64,000 bases of DNA. Origin: Vishniacozyma victoriae. Taxonomy: Eukaryota > Basidiomycota > Tremellomycetes > Tremellales > Bulleribasidiaceae. The translations under genes and the position numbers were made by a program. The stretch spans positions 372,001 through 436,000 of the forward strand of contig JADPYG010000002.1 of the NCBI GenBank assembly GCA_017654735.1. The letters are read 5' to 3'. This document shows, one piece after another, positions 57,872 through 64,000 of this stretch. The first letter of the stretch is position 1; each line of letters opens with the position of its first letter. The notes beneath the pieces are model-generated. The model was given only the letters and a program-made list of their open reading frames with translations, was not told where the DNA came from and searched no databases.

Positions 57872-58341
57872 TGGTCACTCTAGTATTTTTGGTAATCTGT
57901 ATCTGTATATGTCTATTACTTGATGTAGTAATTTGTATAAGTGTATCACAAAAGTCAGTTACGTGGGGAAAGGAAGATATTATATCAAGGAAAGAGACAG
58001 TATCCATCTTCCTCTCTCTCTCTTATATACTATACTTGTATACCCTTTGTACCACTCAGACAAAGGATATCTACTACCTCTTACACTTGCCCCTATATCA
58101 CCTATTGAAAGAGTAAAAACGTGCGTATCTCTCCATGCCCTACACACAAAGAGACCCCCTTTGAGGCATGGGAACGTGTACTGTCCGAGCGTAGCTGACC
58201 TAGTTTCTCTTTCTCCATTTTACCACATTACCAATGAATTTATCTGTACCTACGATTCCCATTCCCGCTCTCACGCCTCCTACCTCACGACCTTCCTCAC
58301 CTATCAAACCGATCAACCAAATTCCCCCGAGCAGTCACAAA
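57872..58341. promoter_or_regulatory. Divergent promoter, Gln-rich gene and pyruvate kinase
   Basis: 470 bp between start codons, strongly pyrimidine-rich on the plus strand around 58005-58025 and 58205-58220, as expected for a highly expressed glycolytic gene. It also holds a CAAAAGTCAGT word near 57948. The last 108 bp are open in frame with pyruvate kinase. Confidence 0.55.
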
Positions 58342-60437
<2,096 letters not shown>

Positions 60438-60770
60438 GGTGTTTTCTCTTTCGGTTGAGACCATAAAACCTAGACTCGGATATAGATGCGAAAATCATGA
60501 ATGAATGCTGTACCATGAATGCTACAGTGTGGGCACTGATGAGGGGGGCAGGAGCTTGGGCTGAACCCTGTGGCGCAAGGTGTCATAGTCTAATCCAGAT
60601 CAGCTATTACAACCTACCCATTGGGATTGCTGATACAGACGAAGTCTGACGAGATCTACTAATCACACAAAATAGATCGACGAGAATCCTACGAGCATGC
60701 TCACAAGCAGCAATGCAAAAGTATACAATATGAACACCAGGAATTTAAATCGACAACAAATTTTTCCCAA
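60438..60770. other. Intergenic between convergent genes
   Basis: These 333 bp separate the stops of pyruvate kinase and the coiled-coil protein and probably hold both 3' ends. No feature beyond AT-rich stretches after 60660 was seen. Confidence 0.5.
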
Positions 60771-62256
60771 TCATTTCATCCCACCCCGCTCAGCAATCAA
60801 ATCCCTCAAACCATCCAACCACCCCCGATACTCCGCACACCTCTCCAATTCTAATTCGATCCCCCTCCTCACCTCGTTATACCTCATCTCCCTGAGCTCC
60901 AACCTCTCTTTGTCGCACTTGATTAATGCGTCATCTCGCTCGAGAGTAATCGTAGCTAATCGTCCTTCTATCATCTTCATTTCTTCTCCTTCTTGCTTGA
61001 TTCGATCAAGATCTTCAACCTTCGTGTTCCCACCTACAGTCCCCTTCTTGTCCTTGCCATTGAGTCGTGGATCTACCCCATCCACGGTAGCGAGAGATGA
61101 GAGAGGAGGATAAGTAATCTCAATTGAATCACCCGTGAATCTAAACGATTCCTCACCGAGCATAGACATCTCGTCTACATCCACAATATATCCGTTATCC
61201 TCAGGCCAGCGGGGGAAGAGCGGTGTAGCCTCCGGATGAGTCGAGCGGGTGAGTCGAATGGGAGAGGCGAAATCGAAATTCTTTAAGGGGGATCGTGCGA
61301 GTTGGGAGCGCGGTTGGAATTCTTTACGATGATTTCCGGTCTGATTGTTTTGGGGTGGGAGTTGATGGTTCATACTGGGGATAGGAGGTCTGTTCGTGCT
61401 TTTGCCAGTGGGCTTTGTAGGTGAAGGGGTACCTGACAATCAGTACTTTTCCCATTCGGTCTCTTATGAGTTCATAGCCTGGATGGAGATGGATGAGGAT
61501 AGACATACCAATAAGATCAATCGACATATCCTGTAATTCCTGCCCCTCTCCCAAATAATCAGGTCTCTCAATCCTATTTCCTCTCATCATCATCTTTTGA
61601 ACCCCATCTTTTGGCTTTGCCTTTGTTTGTATTGTTTCAATGATTGATTGACCTCCTTGGAAAATGTCTTCCACTTTTTCCTTCTCTTTCTCCTTCTCCT
61701 TTTCTTTCGCATTGCTTTTGCCAAATTTCAGTCCGGGGGGAGTAATATAAGTTGCTCGGGCGATTATTGGGATTGAAGCTTTCCTACTTAATCTATTCAC
61801 TATGGGGACAGAGTTTATGGAAGGTGAAGGCGGTGCTGGTCGTTGAGGATTGTACCCTCTGATCTCTCGGTCGGTAGGATGGTGAGTGTGAGTGTGGGTG
61901 TGGGTGATGTCCAGACCTACTCGAGTTGGTAGTAGTTTCTTCTCCCTTGTGATAGCTACTTGATGAGCCGACCTGAGTCGAGTAGTCGATATCTTTCGAT
62001 CAACTTGAGTCTGGATTTGGGGAAGACCAGATCGAAGAGGGATGGAAGGTTTCCTCGAAAGTCCACTACGGCCGCTAGGGATGGGAATTGGGACTTGTGA
62101 TTGAGTCTTGGAAATGCCTAATGGTATTGGAGGAATTGTTGCCTGAGATAGGAGTGGGCGACGGAGAGTGGGGATTGATTTAGTGCGCGGGATTGGGATT
62201 GAACTTTCTCCTCGATCTTGTCGTTGAGCTTGGGCTGTTTTCGGTCTGAATGACAT
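60771..62256 (-). CDS. Hypothetical basic, partly coiled-coil protein
   Basis: Two main exons. The start at 62256 gives MSFRPKTAQAQRQDRGESSI and a long Pro/Ser/Arg/Ile-rich disordered region with SRKPSIPLRSG and LSRKASIPI basic-hydrophobic motifs, a Thr-His alternation (THTHTHTHH) and a Lys-Glu alternation (KEKEKEKEKEKV). After an intron come PLKNFDFASPIRLTRSTHPE and VDVDEMSMLGEESF, then a coiled coil (IKQEGEEMKMIEGRLATITL through ELERCAEYRGWLDGL) to the end. The S/T-P sites and basic patches suggest a cytoskeleton or chromosome-associated protein under kinase control, but this is only inference. Family not recognised. Confidence 0.65.
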
Positions 62257-62418
62257 TTTGTTGTTGGCTGTAAGTGAGCGATGGGTGAGTGATGATATGA
62301 GTCCTCTAAATAGGACTTACTGCTCTTTGATATGATATGAATATGGTGAGGAAGGAGAGTGGTAGTGAGTGAAGGTGAGAGATACGTCAGTGTGATTAAT
62401 AGAGAGTCAATAAACGAT

Positions 62419-62434
62419 ACACACACACACACAC
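62419..62434 (+). repeat. AC dinucleotide microsatellite
   Basis: Eight AC units between the coiled-coil gene start and the SRP receptor stop. Confidence 0.8.
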
Positions 62435-62527
62435 GAGTCCTCCTCCTTCACCTCCCAATCTCCCAAACCATTTGACTTGGCTGGATCAATGGCTGACGGC
62501 AAGTTGCCTACCAGCAATTAATACATA

Positions 62528-64000
62528 CTATGACAACAAGGCTTGAACGATATGATTAACCCTCAAATGCCTTAGATCCGTATATGTTTGTCCACAACCT
62601 ACAAACAAGATGGGTTGACCGGTAACATAAGTCATGGACAGGGCTGCTCCTACTTTATCGTCCTAAACATCAGCGTCCTTCTTTTCTGTCTCTTTCTCTA
62701 ACTCCCTCTCTTTCCATTTCCCTTCGTCTTCTCATCTTTTCATTCCCATTTCCCGTATTATTCTCAGGGTCGCCCAGAAAGGCCTACAAGAAGATAGATG
62801 ACTCACAATGGTATCAAACTTAGTCAAGATAATCCCATCAATCCCCCTCTTCCTACTACCCCCACCAATACCCGCAGAAGAGAAATCTTTAAGAGCACGA
62901 TCGAATTTGGTTAATTGATCAACTGCTTCATTTCCTACGAGTGCTTCTCCTACGAATAGGATTTTATCGGGATTGTTTACTGTTACCAGCTGGGCATTAG
63001 CGCTCCTCCGATGAAGGCAGAGGAGGTTGAGAGGGAAAAAGGGGAGATGGTGGTATTGAGGAACGGCGAGGTGAGCCGAGGTAAAAGGCGGGAGCGGAGA
63101 AAGGAGAGAGGCAGAAGAAGGGCGAATATCGCGATAAGGAAACAATTGAAGAGGAGAACAGGAAGTGGGACAGAGAAAGAAAGAAGGGCACGTACCTTCG
63201 CCAAAGCCCTCATTAAAGGTTCATTATCCTGCATCCTCCCCGCAGTGTCTATCAGGACAACATCGAATTTATTTTCTTTAGCTATCTCATCAGCTCTCCT
63301 CCTACAGCGATCAACCTCATTGAAAAGGCCGACATACCGTAAGCAATAGCATCCTTGGCAATTCCAGCAGCATCCTTCCCATAACCCCTCTCAAACAATT
63401 CAACCCTATTACCCCCTCCCTCATGACTTAGCGCCCCCAGATTCCTAACATGTACCCTCAACTGCTCCACAGCTCCCGACCTAAATGTATCACAAGCGGC
63501 AATGAGGACCCTGTAGCCATTTTGTAATAACCAAAAACAAACTTTTGATAAATTTGTTGATTTCCCAACTCCGTTGACTCCTACGAATGTCATTGCGTAG
63601 GGAGTTATTTCGGTTTCGGAGAGGGTTGATTGTCGTTTACGTTGGATTTCTAGGAGGATGTCTGTTGATGTTTTTGGTGTTAGGACTCGTGTTAGGGATG
63701 CGGATAGGGCATTTTGGACTTCTGTCTTGACGCCTGCGAATTAGCTCGCGTTGAAAGCCTGCCGTGAGGCAAGTTGGATTGGAAAGGAGAGGGGGACGTA
63801 CTGGTCAATCCACCCAATTTCTTGCCCACTAGAGCTGCACCTACACTCTCGCACAATTTCTCCGAGATATCCTTGGCTACATTCTTATCCATTAAATTCC
63901 TCTCCATCTCCGCCAATACCGGCTTTAGATCTTCATTCGTTAAAGTCTTTTTACCCGTTAACCTCGAAAACATATTTCCCCATCTACCCCCTACTTCCTC
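62528..64000 (-). CDS. SRP101: Signal recognition particle receptor subunit alpha, partial (N-terminus beyond window)
   Basis: ER docking GTPase that receives SRP-ribosome complexes. The frame enters at the window end with [20 protein letters not shown], the start of the NG domain. [20 protein letters not shown] and IAEKLCESV-type helices form the N domain. The G domain follows: G1 [37 protein letters not shown]3 [40 protein letters not shown] with G4 TKFD, and G5 [20 protein letters not shown]; the last residues are HIVQALLS. All G motifs are intact across several short introns. The N-terminal SRX domain, which binds the beta subunit, is outside the window. Confidence 0.95.

Overview
The window is nuclear DNA of a basidiomycete yeast, most likely a tremellomycete (Kwoniella/Cryptococcus-type). 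Evidence: nearly every gene is split by many very short introns (about 35-80 nt) with GTRNGT donors and CTRAY/CTAAT branch sites a few bases before the AG; start codons sit in CAACAATG/CACAATG contexts; genes are packed on both strands with convergent stops often only 70-140 bp apart; and the gene set (Clf1, Swd1, Med8, Rpf1, eS4, Kre6, tricalbin, SRP receptor, Zn2Cys6 factors, CPL1-type secreted protein, RTA1) is fungal. Gene ends were assembled by hand from splice sites; no expression data were available.

Layout. 0-8 kb: a partial aldo/keto reductase, a 71-residue small protein, a DnaJ protein with an N-terminal zinc ribbon, and a low-complexity Ala/Glu/Val/Pro protein. 8-15 kb: two head-to-tail Zn2Cys6 transcription factors. 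15-19 kb: an RTA1-like membrane protein, a BTB-domain protein and a spliced tRNA-Ala(UGC). 19-26 kb: splicing factor Clf1, a secreted CPL1-domain protein and a second BTB protein. 26-31 kb: a third Zn2Cys6 factor divergent from a Kre6/Skn1 beta-glucan synthesis protein. 31-40 kb: Swd1 (COMPASS) and a Med8-like Mediator subunit sharing a 126-bp promoter, then a five-C2 tricalbin. 40-47 kb: inositol monophosphatase, ribosomal protein eS4, a CCDC124/Lso2-type ribosome factor and Rpf1. 47-49.6 kb: a gene-poor stretch. 49.6-54 kb: a PIF1 helicase and a 2-hydroxyacid dehydrogenase. 54.2-56 kb: three tandem mini-genes. 56-64 kb: mitochondrial uL1m, an unknown Gln-rich protein, pyruvate kinase, an unknown coiled-coil protein and the SRP receptor alpha G domain (cut by the window end).

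The most novel item is the tandem array at 54.2-56.0 kb: three small two-exon genes encoding about 53-78-residue single-pass membrane proteins. All share the same intron (20-nt first exon, phase 2) and a common motif (T-x-I-V/I-Y-R-x-E-x-x-D) just before the membrane segment. Other points of interest are the DnaJ zinc ribbon, whose two CxxC knuckles are each split by an intron at the same place with a near-identical 22-nt repeat over the acceptor; alternative N-termini of the low-complexity protein; a CGGATA repeat cluster before a Zn2Cys6 gene; a 14-bp gap between two same-strand genes upstream of uL1m; and a 9-nt microexon in pyruvate kinase.

Housekeeping genes of ribosome assembly, translation, splicing, chromatin and glycolysis dominate. 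The accessory stretches (14.8-18.8 kb, 23.9-24.5 kb, 47.2-49.6 kb, 53.9-56.3 kb) hold the lineage-specific content.
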